From the NCBI GenBank assembly GCA_016508695.1, contig VNKQ01000007.1, positions 620,001 through 684,000 of the forward strand: a stretch of 64,000 nt of DNA, in the 5' to 3' direction. The notes beneath the pieces are model-generated. The model saw only the letters and a program-made list of their open reading frames with translations. It searched no databases and was not told where the DNA came from. The stretch is from Hyphodiscus hymeniophilus (Eukaryota > Ascomycota > Leotiomycetes > Helotiales > Hyphodiscaceae). A program made the translations under genes and the position numbers. Below are positions 9,823 to 21,668 of this stretch, in pieces; the first letter of the stretch is position 1; each line of letters starts with the position of its first letter.

Positions 9823-11672
9823 TTATGTAGCTGCAACCTCCTTTTCAACCACGGCCTGCTCTTTCTCGTCGCCCTTCCCAGTATCATATAGAACAACATC
9901 GGCGACCTTGTCGTCAAACAGCCGATTTATCTCTTCCAAAGAAAGGCCTTTCGTCTCCGGGAAATAGAAGAAAGTCGGTATGACGAAGAGGCATGTCCCA
10001 ATGAGGAATAGGAGGTAGAATCTAGAGTAGCGGTAAGCACAAGAACGTTCTTATCCTCTTGGGTGGTTAAACATGATTGCTAGACTCACTTCCACTGAAT
10101 ATTAGCAAAAGCAGTAGGGCCCGCCTCTAGATATATCAAGAGGGAAAGAAAGTATCCTGATATTGATGCAGCCATTCCTTTGGCACGAATATGTGTAGGG
10201 AAGATCTCAGCAATGTAAACACTGTGTCAAGCAATGTCAGTATGACATCGTTAAGTGGTCTATGCATCGAGCGAGTACTTACTATGATGTGGCGTCGACG
10301 TTAAAAGAGAAGAAGAAGATGTGGACAAATAGAAAGGCAACGCTTGCTATGGCTGACGATCGCGTGCCCGTACGTTGATACGTGCTCAAAGCAACGCACT
10401 CGGCTATGAGAGCGAGTATATCACCACACCAGCCGATCTGCAGCGCACGAACACGTCCGATTCTATCCACTGTCAAAGCATTGAAACAATTGCCACAGAG
10501 TGCGAGTGTAATCCAGCACGAAGCAATCAAGAGCTGCTTGCTCGTGTCGAATCCCAAATCGCCATACAACAAGGGCCCGTAGTCTGCGGTGCGAGTAATG
10601 ACGCCGGTTAGTCAACAATCTTAAGAACTGATCCAGAACGTCAGAAACTTACTGTTTATCACCGTTGTACCCGTAGTTTGCGAGGCAAACATGACCGTGA
10701 AACCAATGATAAGGCGTTTCCGGTAGGAAGGTTTGACGAACATCTCCTTCCATGAGACCTCGTTGTCCTTGTCGATAGCATATTGCTCTTTGATCTGCTC
10801 AAATTCTCTGAAGGCAAATACATCGTTGGGATCTGTCTCATCACGATGAAGTCTCTGAATGATGTTGAACGCTTGGTCAACATTCCCTTTCGATATCACT
10901 AGCGACATACAGTCAGATGGATCCCAAGTGGCGGAGTTCTTGGAAAATACTTACACCAGCGAGGAGATTCCGGGAGAAACAATACGCCAATAGATAATAT
11001 GAGCGATGGGATGGCCTGAATGGCTAGTGGAAGACGCCATTGGGCACCATTTGCGTTGACAAAATAAAACCCAAATCCAACCCAACTGGATGAGCAGTAC
11101 CCGACGGTGATACAAACACCGTGTATACCAACCATCATGCCACGGGATTTTGGTGGAGAGATCTCAGTCTGGTACAGAGGAATTAATACCAACATCATTC
11201 CTGTATGGCTCACAGTTAGAAGGTCAAGCATCGGCGCGGGGAAGAGGAACACGAACCGACTCCAAACCCTGATATAAATCGAACGAAGATGAACATGGCC
11301 AGGTCGACAGAGCCAGCCTGGAGAGCGCCTCCGATAGTCGCAGTAACACAGGCTACAAATATGGACTTCTTACGGCCAAGACGCTCAGCAACCCAGGAAG
11401 AGATCAAGGCACCGACGAAACCACCTGCGGTATAAAGTCCATTCATGGTTCCTTCAATGGCGGTAGTGTCAGATCGTGTCGCAAGACTAAAGTAGGATCT
11501 ATAATCTAAGTCAGTCGACGGATCCGTAAACAACTGACTACAACACGAACATAAAAGACGGTTGCGCGAGTGTGGTGGATATAATGCTTGCTGTATAGCC
11601 AAAGGCAAGTGAGCCCAAGGCGACGAAAGCCACCACGGCCACATTGTAGGGATTTCTTTTTTTTTCGCCCAT
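9823..11672 (-). CDS. MFS sugar transporter (sugar/H+ symporter family)
   Basis: Seven exons (11672-11551, 11498-11257, 11200-10955, 10898-10653, 10583-10283, 10221-10090, 10021-9823) give 495 residues. Family marks are the RLGRKKS loop after helix 2, FLPESPRWLISKG before the central loop, INNYGPLLYGDLGF after helix 7, DRIGRVRAL, and the terminal FPETKGLSLEEINRLF. About 12 hydrophobic helices are present. It would import a hexose, disaccharide or related sugar across the plasma membrane by proton symport; the substrate cannot be read from sequence. The neighbouring lactonase-like gene and Zn2Cys6 regulator suggest joint use in a sugar or lactone catabolic pathway. The frame is intact. Confidence 0.88.
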
Positions 11673-12343
11673 ACTTGTAAGAATAATTAAGAGTGAAAGG
11701 AGTCTGCAGAATGCCTCTTGAATAAAGGATCTGCTGGGTGACTTGGGAAGAAGGCCATACTTATAGAGGAATGTGATACCCAAAGAAGCTACATGCGGGG
11801 ATAGTCTGGAGTGTGTGGGGTATGCTGGAAGAGTGGCATGAGCTAGTCCACAGAAAGTAATTACGTTCCGACCGGAATGTTTTTTCCTGAAGGAGTAATA
11901 TTGATGGAGCTGTGCTAGCGCTGACGATCCTCTTGAATTACGGGATACCTCATTTGGGCTGTTCATTCATGTTTGTTAGTCGAGTATCCTCTTGAATCTT
12001 GACCTACAAAGCGCTGCATCTGTTGATCTGGACCTTTTCACACTTCTGCTCCAGGATACTCTTCCTCCCTTGCTCTTTTTCATCTCGTGTGGCTCATATC
12101 GGAGATAAGCTAGAGATCGTTAGAGTGCATATCAAGGTTCCGCCAGTACAGATACTAAGACTTAGACGGAAACTTTGGATTTATATCCTTAATCCAATCC
12201 GCGGGGGCAGACACCCGGCGGTTTCTTTTCTGGCTTCTAAGACACTGTAGTAGATACGGAGAGTCCAGCTCCAGTAATTGTTCAAAGCTGTCGCTTTCTG
12301 CAACATCCAGAGTGGTTGCTTCTCTGCAACTGCTTTGTCCTCC
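11673..12343. promoter_or_regulatory. Divergent promoter between sugar transporter and paraoxonase-like gene
   Basis: 671 bp separate the transporter ATG (minus) from the paraoxonase-like ATG (plus). Coregulation is an inference from the head-to-head arrangement. I did not identify a specific operator. Confidence 0.4.
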
Positions 12344-13971
12344 ATGGTTACCACCAAAGGTCAGGCATCGAGCCGTAGCCCTGGTGTCCTCGTCCTATTC
12401 CTCTCACTCGCCGTCGTCATCACATCGCTTCTCTATCAGCCAGCTCGGCGTCTGTATTCTTTCCGCCAAGTCGACCGCACCGCATCGCTGTCCCATTACA
12501 CAAACCACACTGGCTTGAACAATGACCATTGTACTGTGCACTACGAGGCCAACGCCTGCGAGGACGTAAAGATCCACTTTCCGTCAAGTACCGCCTTCCT
12601 TGCCTGTGGCAACCCAGAGCAGCGCGCACATTGGTACCCCCCATCAGGTGCATTCAATGTCTCAGCAAGAAGTCAGGATTCCTTCCGCGAGGACTTGTTC
12701 AAGTACGATATTCGCTCGCGCAAAACGACGAAGCTCAGGATACAAGGGCTAGAAGGAGATTTTGTTAACCACGGCATGGACATATATAGCTTCCCTGATG
12801 ACCCTACGAAGGTACTTGAGCCTTGCCATGTCCCCATCTCCGTCGATTTTCTTCCATCACCTCATTTGAAGGTCAAATGGTACTGACTGGTCATATAGAT
12901 CCATGTATTGGCCGTGAACCACCGCCGAAGTGGCGATTCAATAACCATCTTCTCCCACATCCTAGGCACAGACACTGTCCAGGTGGTAAGAGAAGTAACG
13001 CATAAGGGTATTAGAACGGCGAACGGTGTCGCTGCCGTTGGCCCACTGTAAGAAATCAGCTTCCACTCTAAAAAGTGAACCCATCTTCAAGGAAATCATA
13101 GGTCCTGACGTTCATATAGCGACTTTTTTATTACCAATGACCACTTCTTTAAAGGCGGAATCATGCGTACGATCGAGGATAAGTTTGCTCCTTGGCCTTG
13201 GGCGACTGATGTACAGTATTGCGACGCTAGTAGTAAAGTAATTATTCCCAAATCAGCGTCTATCCAGGTGCTATTTCTGATGCTGACAATCTGGCAATTC
13301 TAGGATATCGTATGCCATCTGGTCTCAGGCAGATACCCTGGCTTCAATGGAATTGCTCTGTCCGATGACAAGCAACGTTTGTTCGTCGGGGATTGCAAAA
13401 TAGGAGTGTTGACCATCTTCAATGTCACTGAGGATAAGTCGTTGTCGCCTGTCAAGTCTATTGTACTGCCTCCCCTCCACCCATCACCCCACGCTATTGG
13501 AGACACTGGTCGGTCCGCGTATCTTTCTGACTGTCATAGAATCTCGGTGCGGCGGCAGACAATATTAAGCTTCTACCAACCACCGGCGATCCAATAATTG
13601 CAGGTATGTATCTTCGCCGCTTGTTTTAGGCTGCAGACACCTCCACCGCATTCTTCTTGTCAATTTGCTGTAATGGTTTTCTTTCCACGAGGCTAACACA
13701 CGCTATAGTATTTGCGAGCCTAGAAAACCTACCAGAGTATCTGGCGAACATACCAGCCCTTGGTCGAGATCTTTTAGTTCCGTCAGCCGCCTTGTTGCTG
13801 AAAGAAGAGAACGATTATGAGCCAGAACTGGTATATTGGGACAACGGGGCCGTGCTAAGCTACATGACAGTTGGCACAGTCGATCCATACAACAATGTCT
13901 TTATTGGAGGAAGCGTACTGCAGTATGGAGGATTCACTGTATGTGATCTTCCAAAGAAGGTATTTGCTTGA
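12344..13971 (+). CDS. Paraoxonase/arylesterase-family lactonase, membrane-anchored
   Basis: Six exons (12344-12811, 12899-13047, 13120-13237, 13304-13462, 13540-13603, 13709-13971) give 406 residues. An N-terminal hydrophobic helix (LVLFLSLAVVITSLL, about residues 16-30) acts as a signal anchor. The rest is a six-bladed propeller of the PON type. HGMDIY corresponds to the catalytic-His segment HGIS of PON1, ANGVAAVGPLDFFITNDHFF to the Asn168 calcium-ligand segment, FNGIALSDD to the Asn224 region and ADNIKL to the Asp269-Asn270 pair. LVYWDNGAVL and LQYGGFTVC close the fold. PON enzymes are calcium-dependent lactonases/arylesterases. Placement beside a sugar transporter and a Zn2Cys6 factor suggests hydrolysis of a sugar or aromatic lactone; the substrate is unknown. 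Confidence 0.8.
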
Positions 13972-14179
13972 TACTTGGAGGTCAACAGGACATGTTCTGT
14001 AGGATAGCCGATATCGAACAAGTGGCTTTTCAGTACACAGTCGCTCGATGTAGAAGGACGAGACGCATCTTTCACTGCTTCATCCGGCGATGGAGGCTCT
14101 CGAGGCTAGTCAAGAGGCATTAGTTAAGAATACGAGTTGTTCTCCAGTTCGACCCTGCTTGAAGAAATGTGACAGCAGC

Positions 14180-16687
14180 CTAGGCCATATGTTGATCAAA
14201 TCCCAAGTCCCACAGCTCATCGTCGAGCCACGATGTCCATACCAAATCGTTGTCGAGGCCGCCAACGTAACCAGCATCTGCCGTAGATTTTTCTGCCGGC
14301 TGTGATGAAGTGACATGTCTCACCAGCTTGAGTTCGGATGATTCGATGACGGTAACTGTCTTTTTGGACGCCGAGTTTGTCGTCCCTGCGACTGCAATAC
14401 CAATGGCTATGTACGATCAGTACTTCTGTAGTAAATACCATTGACGCTACACAGCAGAAACCTACTAGTATCAGGCCACTCAGATCTGCTCTCGCGGTTG
14501 TCTTCATTACCATCCAGCCTCTTCAGCAGTCTCTGGATCATCTTCCTATCACTGAGCGAGACTGAGCTGTGAGGATCCACGTTCCATTCGCCAGGATCTG
14601 TATCTTTGACGCCCTGGTATTTTTGCTCCATTGCTGTCAATATCCATCCGATTCCCCGCCAATAGATCAAAAGAGACTGCAACGTTCGCAGACAAATCTG
14701 ATAGTTTGACTGGTTGCTAAGTTTTTCGACAGTGCCCAGGGTGTCCGTAGACGTAGCTATGGTGGGCGAGAGTCGCAGCTCGGCGATGAAAACTAGACCG
14801 GCCATCTCTACGGCTTGGTCAATGAATGGACTACCAATAATAGCTTTGATATCCACGATTTCAGCAAGGCTTAAGATAGAACTTGTTGTCCGAGCAATCG
14901 ATAAGGAGATCTGCCGACTTTCGGGACATAGTAGATTATCGCCGCGATGATTTTCTTGCCCAAAGCGAAGACCAGGTCGATGGAGAGTAATCATAACCTT
15001 CCGACGAGATTAGAACTCTATAGCGCAAGAAGAACTAAAGGGCAGGCTTACGCTGTTGAACCATAAATGTAACAGTAAAAATGTTCCTCCCTGTCCCTTG
15101 CTGGCATGAGCTCTGAAATTAGGGACATCGAAGGCTAACGTTGGATGGATGCCTGTATAGTACTTTACCAAGTCGTCACCATACTTGATCAATCGCTTTC
15201 TGGTCTCCGGTGCTAGGTCTACGGGTTGCTCCACAAGCGTCCCAATCTCCTCATTCACAAGGCCCTGTATCTGTATAACTCGTATCATGCCTGGAAATGG
15301 GGAAGGCAGATCAGTTGAAAAAGTATCATATGAGGTTTCTTCTGGTAGTGCGACATCAACGTATTCGCGTCGAGTGGTCAACGGACGACCTGTTGCAAAG
15401 CAAATTATGTGGTCTAGGAAGTTTATGGCCCAGTAGAGCAAACGATCGTCGCTCTTGTCGACCATACCAGGCCCCAAAGTGCTTTTCTGCCCGCGTAGTC
15501 AGCTTGATATATAGGTCCACCCTGACGTATACATACTTTGTGCATACCCAGATCTTCTGCCATGCGAACTGCCATTCCAGTGTACATCCATAAACCGACA
15601 TCGTGGCAAGTGGCGAGTTCCATCCAAGCAATCATGAGAATACTCTCTACAACCTCGTAGCTCGGTAGATTGAGTAACGGCACTAGTAAGAGCTTTGCCT
15701 TGTTTGCGAATACCTCTCCACGCATGTATGCTAACTCACCCTGAAATATGGACAAGTCAGAGAATCGGGCTGCCACGGCGCACATGCTATTGAGAAGCAA
15801 TGCGGGAACCTTTTTCTCCCTTGCCGAGGAGATGAATGTGATGCGGGAATGGAAGGGAAAGTGGCACGCATAGTAATCGAAGAAGGTTTCTAGGAGCGGA
15901 AACAGAATCTCAGAACGTGGTGTCAAGTTGTCTTCCGGCTCAAATAGCAAAGAATCAGACTCGTCCCTTTTCAAGGTCCCCAAAGAGTCATGCTGGGACT
16001 GGTTGAGAGTGATACCGCTCCTGGTTGAGGAGGTTGGAGGGTCTTGCTGATCAGAACCATGCTTGATCTCCACCATAAATTTTTTGTAGCCAGGCGCGAT
16101 TCCAGTAGGACCGAACCACCTGAAGAAGGGTATTCTCAGCGGAGATGCTATGGTGGAGTCGGATGCCGGTGCTGCGACGGCAGGTCTTGCTGCTGTCAGG
16201 CCAATAGGAGCTGATACCGATGCGGCTGATAATTGAGGCGAAGGTAGGATGTCTACAGATAGTAGTGATGAGGTTTCACTTGATGCTGTCTTTCTACGTT
16301 TGTATTTGGTTGCTCCAGGAATCTTTGCAGTCTTGAATGTGTATTTGGGACAGCTGATAAGATCACGATACACGCATGGCTGAAGCATGTCCCGACATCC
16401 TGATTTGTACATTAGTAAACATAATAATGTATGGAATGTCAGAGCTATTATGTGATCAAAAAGTTCAGGGGATAACAGGCCCTGTCTCTTACCTTTGCAC
16501 GCTGGTTTCGCGCCATCACACTTCGTTCTTCGCAGCCGACAGGACCTAAGGTTATTAGCCGCAATATTCGACTTCAGGGTGAATCGGGAGAGACATACTC
16601 GCATGCTATCGCAATTTTTGACTTGAGAGTTCTCATATTGCTGCCCTCGGTATATTGGGAGTGCAAATTGTTTGCTGCTGAATCCAT
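14180..16687 (-). CDS. Zn2Cys6 fungal transcription factor
   Basis: Six exons (16687-16599, 16545-16493, 16399-15537, 15486-15052, 14997-14466, 14406-14180) give 732 residues. The binuclear zinc cluster is split by two introns and is complete only after splicing: ACESCRLRRTKCDG, then AKPACKGCRDMLQPC, in the spacing C-x2-C-x6-C-x5-C-x2-C-x6-C. A basic linker KYKRRK follows. The fungal-specific middle homology region is present (FPFHSRITFISS, LWMYTGMAVRMAEDLGMHK, LLYWAINFLDH, CFATGRPLT). The last exon adds an acidic/aromatic end (WLDDELWDLGFD) that may be an activation segment. The 3' end faces the paraoxonase-like gene with about 200 bp between, so it is a good candidate regulator of that gene and of the transporter. 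Confidence 0.85.
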
Positions 16688-17749
16688 AGGACTGATGCAG
16701 TGATGGTGAATCGGTGATAAGGCATCAAGCTTTGACCGACCAGATTCTTCTGATGGGTATACGTTCTCGTTTAAAATAAGACGTATCTTGACTTGAGTCT
16801 GAACAAGGAAACCAACCAAAGAAAATGAGATGTCTGGTATGTACAGTGGTACTTCAGCGAATAACCTCTTTTCGCAGCCCGATATGTTATGCCATCACGG
16901 CACGTGACCAGCCATGCTGAAAATGATTTATGAGACGGCCTGAGACTGCCTAGCATTGGGTACAGGTAGTGAGTCGGGCTGAAGCTACTGCAAGATATTG
17001 TTGGAGAGGTTTTAGCTCCAACATGAAGTCCAAAGGGATTACCCTTCTTTCCTGTATCAGTTACTTGTAGAATGAAAGGTCTACTCCAGTTCGTTCATGG
17101 ATCTGATACGATTTAGATCTTTTGAATTAATCCTATTTTCAGTGGTGGAAAAGCACCACCAATCTCTCAACAAATCACTCCAATATCTATTTGAGTTGCT
17201 GTCATCAGTGACGGAGTATGGTTGTCACGTACAATTACTTAGACGAAATCGGATTAATGAAGCACATATCTGACAGGCAGGAAAGACCAGGGTCATCTGT
17301 ATATTGAATGAGCTCCTACTAGCTGCTGTGACCGGACTATGAAGAATCCCTGATGACAAAGTGAAGGCCGTGTCTCATTCCATTGGTATCTCCCAAACCA
17401 TATCTCGTCCATTTCAGGACCTCACACAAATACGCATCCCAAAAGCAAAATCATTATGCGTAGGTCTTCTTCTCCGGCTCAAGAGGAGCGACTTTTGTAG
17501 AATCGATGATGTCAGTACCTTCTGTGGCAGTAGAAGCTGGAAACGAGGCGTGAGCCGTCAGCTACCGATCTAGTAGTACTGTACATCGAATCGAAATCGA
17601 AATCGAATTGAATTGAACGAATGAAATACGATCTTTCGAGGAATCATATTGTCGGAAGTAGAAATCGGCTTGGAAAAGACACCGGAAAAATAGAAAAGGA
17701 TGAGATCCGAAGGGAGTAGTCAGGGGACAGCCGAGCTGTCAAAAGCTGA
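16688..17749. other. Intergenic, 1.06 kb; no gene seen
   Basis: This is the upstream region of the Zn2Cys6 factor and the 3' flank of the Vip1-like gene. A short run of AATCGA-like repeats occurs at about 17583-17610. Nothing else stands out. Confidence 0.4.
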
Positions 17750-18774
17750 CTACTTGGTAGAAGCAGCCTTCGGGCAGGAGTCACAAGCACAGTGGCCTGG
17801 AGCGCAACCGCATGTGGAGGTATCGCCGCCGCATTTGCAGGTCGTTTTGTCGTTACCAACTTCTTTAACATCCGACTTCGGGCAGTCGGAGCAGGCGCAC
17901 TCCCCTGGTGCACAAGGGCAACTCTTTGAATCTGAACCACACTTACAAGTTGTCTTATCAGTTCCGTCAACCTTTGTAGGACCACCTTGCTGCTTCTTCA
18001 AATCGGCGAGACGACGTGCCTCATTGTGGATATCTTGAACTTGGCGGGAGGATTGGGTGTAGAAGTTAACGAGCTTCTGTCCTGTTGGTGTACCTGCAGC
18101 CTTCTCATAGTATGAGGTCAAACCTGACAGGAGGGTGTTCGCTCGTTGGGTGACACCATATGATTGATCGACGGACTTGGCCTTGTCGGTGGCGTGATAT
18201 TTCGAATCGAGGTTTGTGAGAGTAGAAAGGAAGCGGGAGGAAACGCCTAGGATGAGGATTAGCATTCTTCAAATAACACGAACGTAATTAAACATACCAT
18301 GCTTCTGGTCCAAGTCGATGGCACGTTGAGTGGCTTGATCACCGATAACATAGCCATGAGCGAGGTACTCCGCAATGATGCGCGATCGTGGTTTCTCCTC
18401 TTGCGTGATCTCGTCGCTGTCACGCTCAGTTTGTGTCGTGAAATGGCTTCCATCATCTTCGTTGGAGCCAGTGGCGCTGGAGACTTGAACATGTGTAGAG
18501 CCGAGCTGGGTGTTATCGAGCAGCAGAGCAGTCTTCGCAGCGGTCTCCTTCTCGAAAGTTACGGTAGCATCTTGGTTCTCGCCGGCGGGCTTGATCTCAA
18601 TGCTGGCGATCTTGCCGCTGTTGTGGAATTAGAACAGTTCGAGAAGGATAGTATTGAGTGCGATCACTTCATGCTACTAAGGTTATGAACTTACCAGAAG
18701 GAGAAGAAGTCCTTGACCTCCTTCTCGCCCGTGGACGAGGAAATGTTCTTGACGTAAACAGTATTGGCAGACAT
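17750..18774 (-). CDS. Vip1-like RRM protein with C-terminal metallothionein-like repeats
   Basis: Three exons (18774-18695, 18617-18298, 18246-17750) give 298 residues. Residues 1-75 are an RNA-recognition motif (TVYVKNISSSTGEKEVKDFF, then an IEIKP strand and ATVTFEKETAAKTAL). The centre matches the Vip1/cytoskeleton-associated RRM family of fungi: SRIIAEYLAHGYVIGD, RAIDLDQKHG, then helices with SYYEKAAGTPTGQK. The last 60 residues hold two copies of a seven-cysteine unit with spacing C-x-C-x6-C-x-C-x4-C-x-C-x2-C; each contains CAPG and ends in CPK. That pattern is typical of metallothioneins and suggests binding of Zn or Cu ions. The tail is encoded in the same open exon as the conserved Vip1 core, so this is a fusion in one frame rather than a neighbouring gene. 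Confidence 0.85.
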
Positions 18775-19590
18775 GTTGATGAATGTCTGGCTTTTAATGG
18801 TTTCGGTGTTTGTGTAAGAAGTAGTCTTCGAAGTGGGATTGATTGTGGTATTTGGAGAATTAATGTGGGATGTTCGAGTGACTTTGTAGTTTTGTGGTTG
18901 TGGAATGTTGAAGGCGGGGGAGTAAATGACGTACGCAACAACTCGACGAGTGTGGCTTGTGGCGTGTGGCTAGGTAGCAAAATCAGGAACGGCCTCAATG
19001 TCTACGACGCTCTGCCCGTCTGTTTTCTTCCAATCATTTCCATGGGGCATCATCCCACCACGGTATTTGGATCTTCTTGCATGTGAAACCTCGCAAGTGG
19101 CAAAAGACACTTCTGTAACTGTGTCCGCAAAATCTGAGCAATTAAGATTTATGCACTAGTTGGTTATTCCATTCTACCCAAATGATTCTGATACTGGGTA
19201 TCTGGGACACGATTTTGGGCTCGGGGCATGTGCCATTTGGTGGATTTCGTGCAAACACCTCCAATGAGCTGAGCCATAAATTTCCCTTTCCCTTTGTATG
19301 CGAATGCATGTAGGCCCGCTACTAGCAGGACCTGGGTGCAAAGGGTTGTCGGGATTCTGCAAGCCACGAGTGCAAGACTTTCTCGGTATTCACGTTTATT
19401 CAATCCTGTTTACAACCATACAGCAGCAAGGAATTGGTCCTTTACTCCATCAGCGGGGGGTGAATGAGCTCGATGCAAGTTCTTGATATTCTTCAAGTCT
19501 CTTGACTGATGCCTCTATGTATGCCAGCCAAGCCTAAGCCCGGATTTCCTCCCTATGAATTCTCATCCAGTCATGTTGCTGTGGGCCTGC
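18775..19590. other. Intergenic, 816 bp; no gene seen
   Basis: The promoter of the Vip1-like gene and the 3' flank of the next minus-strand gene. ORFs here overlap in several frames without family signals. Confidence 0.4.
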
Positions 19591-19909
19591 TCAATCCTTA
19601 ATCTCTCCAGCAACGTTGTTAAGAGTCTTCTTGGCTGTCTCCGCAACGTGATCGTCGAGAGGTCCCTTCGGGTTGGAGGAGAGGCCCTAGACATATGTTA
19701 GCATCTGTGTCCCGGAGAGATATTGAAGGCTTTGTCTTCGATAAGACAAGGCAGGAGTAAGATTGTTTACGTACATCGATTTGAGATTTGCTTTCCTCTT
19801 GGTTGTTGGTCTCAGGATTGACGCCCTTTGCGTCAGAGGGAGGGTCTCGTCCTTGGGCACCAGACTGCTCCTCGGGAGGTGGGGATTGGCGACCTTCGTT
19901 TTCAGACAT
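19591..19909 (-). CDS. Small conserved acidic protein, unknown function
   Basis: Two exons (19909-19775 and 19686-19591) give 76 residues. The intron (19687-19774) has GTACGT and CTAG borders. The protein opens MSENEGRQSPPPEEQSGAQ and ends NNVAGEIKD. It is hydrophilic, probably disordered, and resembles small proteins found across Pezizomycotina. No enzymatic motif, signal peptide or membrane segment is visible. Confidence 0.65.
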
Positions 19910-20490
19910 TTTTCTTATATTGATTTGCAGGAACCTGGTTTATTGTTAGAAGGAAGCCTGTGAGAAGTAGAAACATGGGAGCATCGGTGGAGAAGCGTTG
20001 GAGTTTGTTGCGTAAACTGACTATTTGGGCAAGTGATGCTTCTCAATGGATTCCGAATCATAACTTACTTTTGAAGGTTTTTGGTGAATTGATGAATGAG
20101 AATAAGAAGGTTCGAAGAAAATGCTCAACACATGGAAGAAGCTCTTTTGACCCCACCATCAACAGTACCTTAATCATCAACAGTAATTTTCGACGTCATA
20201 ATCGACGCCTAATAGAGGGGGCGATAATGATACCCCGTTTTGGTTTTCCCCACACCGTGGGAAGGCTACAAGGCTGCAATCCAGCTCGAGTTTTTTGGCC
20301 AATCATATTGCACGATGTCACATGAGGTTGGCTTCTTGAGTCTCGTCCTTCATGCAAGACGCTATGTGAAGTCGAGAAGCCACGGGGAAGACCAGGCTGA
20401 CAAGACGATATACACGAAGGCTTTGAAGCGGATTTTACGAGTCTAGAGGAGACATTCTCTTTGGCCTCATTCACCCACAATCAATCTGGG
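19910..20490. other. Divergent promoter region; no gene seen
   Basis: 581 bp between the small acidic gene (minus) and the coiled-coil gene (plus). Confidence 0.35.
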
Positions 20491-21668
20491 ATGGCGCCAG
20501 ATCTCAACAGCGTGCCTGCCTCCCCTCGACCCTTGGCTTCATCTCCGCGTCTCACCTCGAGACCAACTTCGAGACGAACGTCCCAGATGGCTCCTCCAAC
20601 TCTACCTCCCTCTTCTTCCCCCTTCAATATCCTTCCTTCCAATCAGTCCACTGTGCACCAGACCTCCCCCCTCTGGCTTCACCGAACACGCCGACCACAA
20701 TGGCTACGGGTGCAGCTGGACCTATCGTTGGTGATAATACAGGAGTAGGAAGTGGGCCAGGTCCATTGAGGCACCCGCGACCATTAACAGCAGCGGATCT
20801 ACATTTGCAACTAGAGAAAGAGCAAGAAGCTGTTGTAAGTGGCCTGGTGCTCCAACAGCGAATTGATGCTAAAACCAACCAGGTCAACCGCCTAACCCGT
20901 GAACTCTCCATGCTCCGCGCAGCTCAGAATGCCTCCGTTGTATCTAACACATCTTCTACCTCTGCTGGCCTTCCCGACCAAGCTGATCACAATGCAAATC
21001 ACCTTGTCTCCGGCCCCTCACATCCCACACCTTCCCAACGTCAACACCATCGTTCCTCATCCAGCACTTCGATCCGCAGTCTCACAGCCAGTACAACTGT
21101 TGGTGGGATCGCAGGAGACCGCACACGTGGTAATCCGCCTCGACACGACTCCATCCCACAATCTCAATCACTGAGCAGACAAAATTCTATGACCGGTACA
21201 AGAGAAAGTGGAGCCAGTAGCCCTGCCCTGAATTCTGCGCAGAGTAGCTATCAACATCCCGATCACTTCCCGCACTTCTACCAGCAGAGGCCGAGTATGG
21301 GTATGCATCGTGAACCGAGCACTGGTAACATCCCAACGTTGGCAGCAGGTGCTGGAGTTGAAGGAGGCATTACGAGTGTGCAGACTACAGGACGATATGA
21401 AGAGACTGCATATCATAGACACGAACTCGAAGCTGTGAAGAGAGAAAATGATGCTCTTAAAAGACGCATCAGGGATTTGGAAAGAACTCTTAGAGCTAGG
21501 AGACAGAGTGATGCGAGTCGCACGCGGAGCGAGAGTGTAAGCACCACGGCAAGCGTCGGATTCCGCGATAGCTTGGTAGGTGTTGGACGAGGTAGGGAGA
21601 GGGAGAAGGAAGAAGACGATGGCGTCAGAGTTGGCGAGAGTGCGAGAAGCGCTGGCGTCTTGAGATGA
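20491..21668 (+). CDS. Conserved Ser-rich coiled-coil protein (one apparent frameshift)
   Basis: ATG 20491 begins a Ser/Pro-rich segment (MAPDLNSVPASPRPLASSPR). The continuation that makes family sense is one base out of phase: PPLASPNTPTTMATG leading to LRHPRPLTAADLHLQLEKEQ. One extra C in the CCCCC run at 20618-20622 would join them. A 48-nt intron (20835-20882) follows EQEAV; removing it gives EAVVNRLTRELSMLRAAQ, the conserved coiled coil. The rest is Ser-rich and disordered, with a second coiled coil near the C-terminus (HELEAVKRENDALKRRIRDL). ATG 20700 would avoid the frameshift, but the upstream segment looks coding. The family occurs in filamentous ascomycetes; its function is unknown to me. 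Confidence 0.65.

Noticed and set aside
13463..13539. Premature end of the paraoxonase-like gene at 13597
   Set aside because: A normal intron (GTACTG...CTGAC..ATAG) restores the frame and the DNI calcium-site motif.
20700..20834. ATG 20700 as the start of the coiled-coil protein
   Set aside because: It is possible, but the upstream Ser/Pro-rich sequence looks coding and joins with one base at a C run. Kept as an alternative only.
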